DNA of 64,000 nucleotides. It comes from Ariolimax columbianus (lineage: Eukaryota > Mollusca > Gastropoda > Stylommatophora > Arionidae). The stretch's first letter is position 1. Every line of letters starts with the position of its first letter. The notes below the pieces were generated by a model, which saw only the letters and a program-made list of their open reading frames with translations, had not been told where the DNA came from and searched no databases. This document shows positions 63,818 through 64,000 of this stretch, piece by piece. Location of the stretch: contig JAVGWX010000013.1 in assembly GCA_036924085.1 (NCBI GenBank), positions 43,927,675 through 43,991,674 of the forward strand, written 5' to 3'. Made by a program: the position numbers and the translations under genes.

Positions 63818-64000
63818 TGACGGTGAGGAAGTTGCCAAATGGATTGAAAATTGATTAACGGGAAGAAGGCAGAGGGTAGGCATAAATAAGGAGTACTCTG
63901 AGTGGTGTGAAGTGAAAAGTAGTGTGCCACAGGGCTCAGTTTTGGGAACAAATTTGTTCTTGATATATATAAATGATATGGGATCCATGATTGCAAAAGT
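63818..64000 (+). mobile_element. CR1-like LINE, RT start (runs off the window)
   Basis: Reads EEVAKWIEN, LTGRRQRVGINKEYSEW, SSVPQGSVLGTNLFLIYIND: the RT palm of a CR1/Jockey-type LINE. The sequence is nearly identical to 4020-4150 (GAGTA, CTGAGTGGTGTGAAGT). Confidence 0.85.

Overview
The window looks like an animal nuclear genome, most probably an invertebrate. It contains no operons or bacterial genes. It is packed with non-LTR retrotransposons (LINEs), SINEs, mariner relics, a solo LTR and more than thirty tandem arrays. It also holds a well conserved stretch of eukaryotic 18S rRNA and decayed 28S rRNA. The dominant LINE is an I-superfamily element with endonuclease, reverse transcriptase (RT), RNase H and a C-terminal CCHC knuckle. 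That type is common in molluscs (Nimbus-like), but the lineage cannot be fixed from this sequence alone. Layout: 0.1-16 kb is a graveyard of RTE-like and CR1-like LINE fragments with SINE copies, a mariner relic and large GAA, TCAG and ATT arrays. 16-20 kb carries an unclassified dispersed repeat, a tRNA-derived SINE head and a broken LINE 3' end. 20.2-24.7 kb (- strand) holds the best preserved element, a LINE with one uninterrupted 1302-codon ORF. 24.8-26.4 kb is rRNA-derived: 28S 3'-end sequence, then an amplified 18S/28S junction, then about 650 bp of 18S. 26.9-38 kb is mostly minisatellites, several with higher-order structure. It includes a three-level nest: a solo LTR in a SINE in an old tandem array. 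38-50 kb mixes LINE fragments, arrays and unassigned DNA. 50.8-53.8 kb (- strand) is a nearly full-length but broken RTE-type LINE, and 53.9-56.6 kb (+) is a 5'-truncated second copy of the intact LINE. 56.95-59.67 kb (- strand) is the only convincing host coding sequence: a 905-codon acidic, Ser/Asn-rich, probably nuclear protein exon with a CtBP-type PIDLS motif. 59.8-60.5 kb is a discrete 667-bp retroelement, bounded by a perfect 13-bp target duplication, whose 5' end is 28S rRNA sequence. 60.5-64 kb holds a LINE fossil split by a 15-bp satellite, GT-rich arrays, a DD34D mariner relic and the start of a CR1-like LINE that runs off the window. How the parts relate: the intact LINE, the 354-bp SINE family and the 667-bp 28S-headed element share a GAA-repeat 3' tail and parts of one 5' module. 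This suggests that one LINE machinery mobilised all three, and that 5' ends may have been acquired from rRNA by template jumping. Several minisatellites appear to have grown out of dead LINE coding sequence or retroelement tails. All family assignments were made by reading translations and motifs by eye; no database search was possible.
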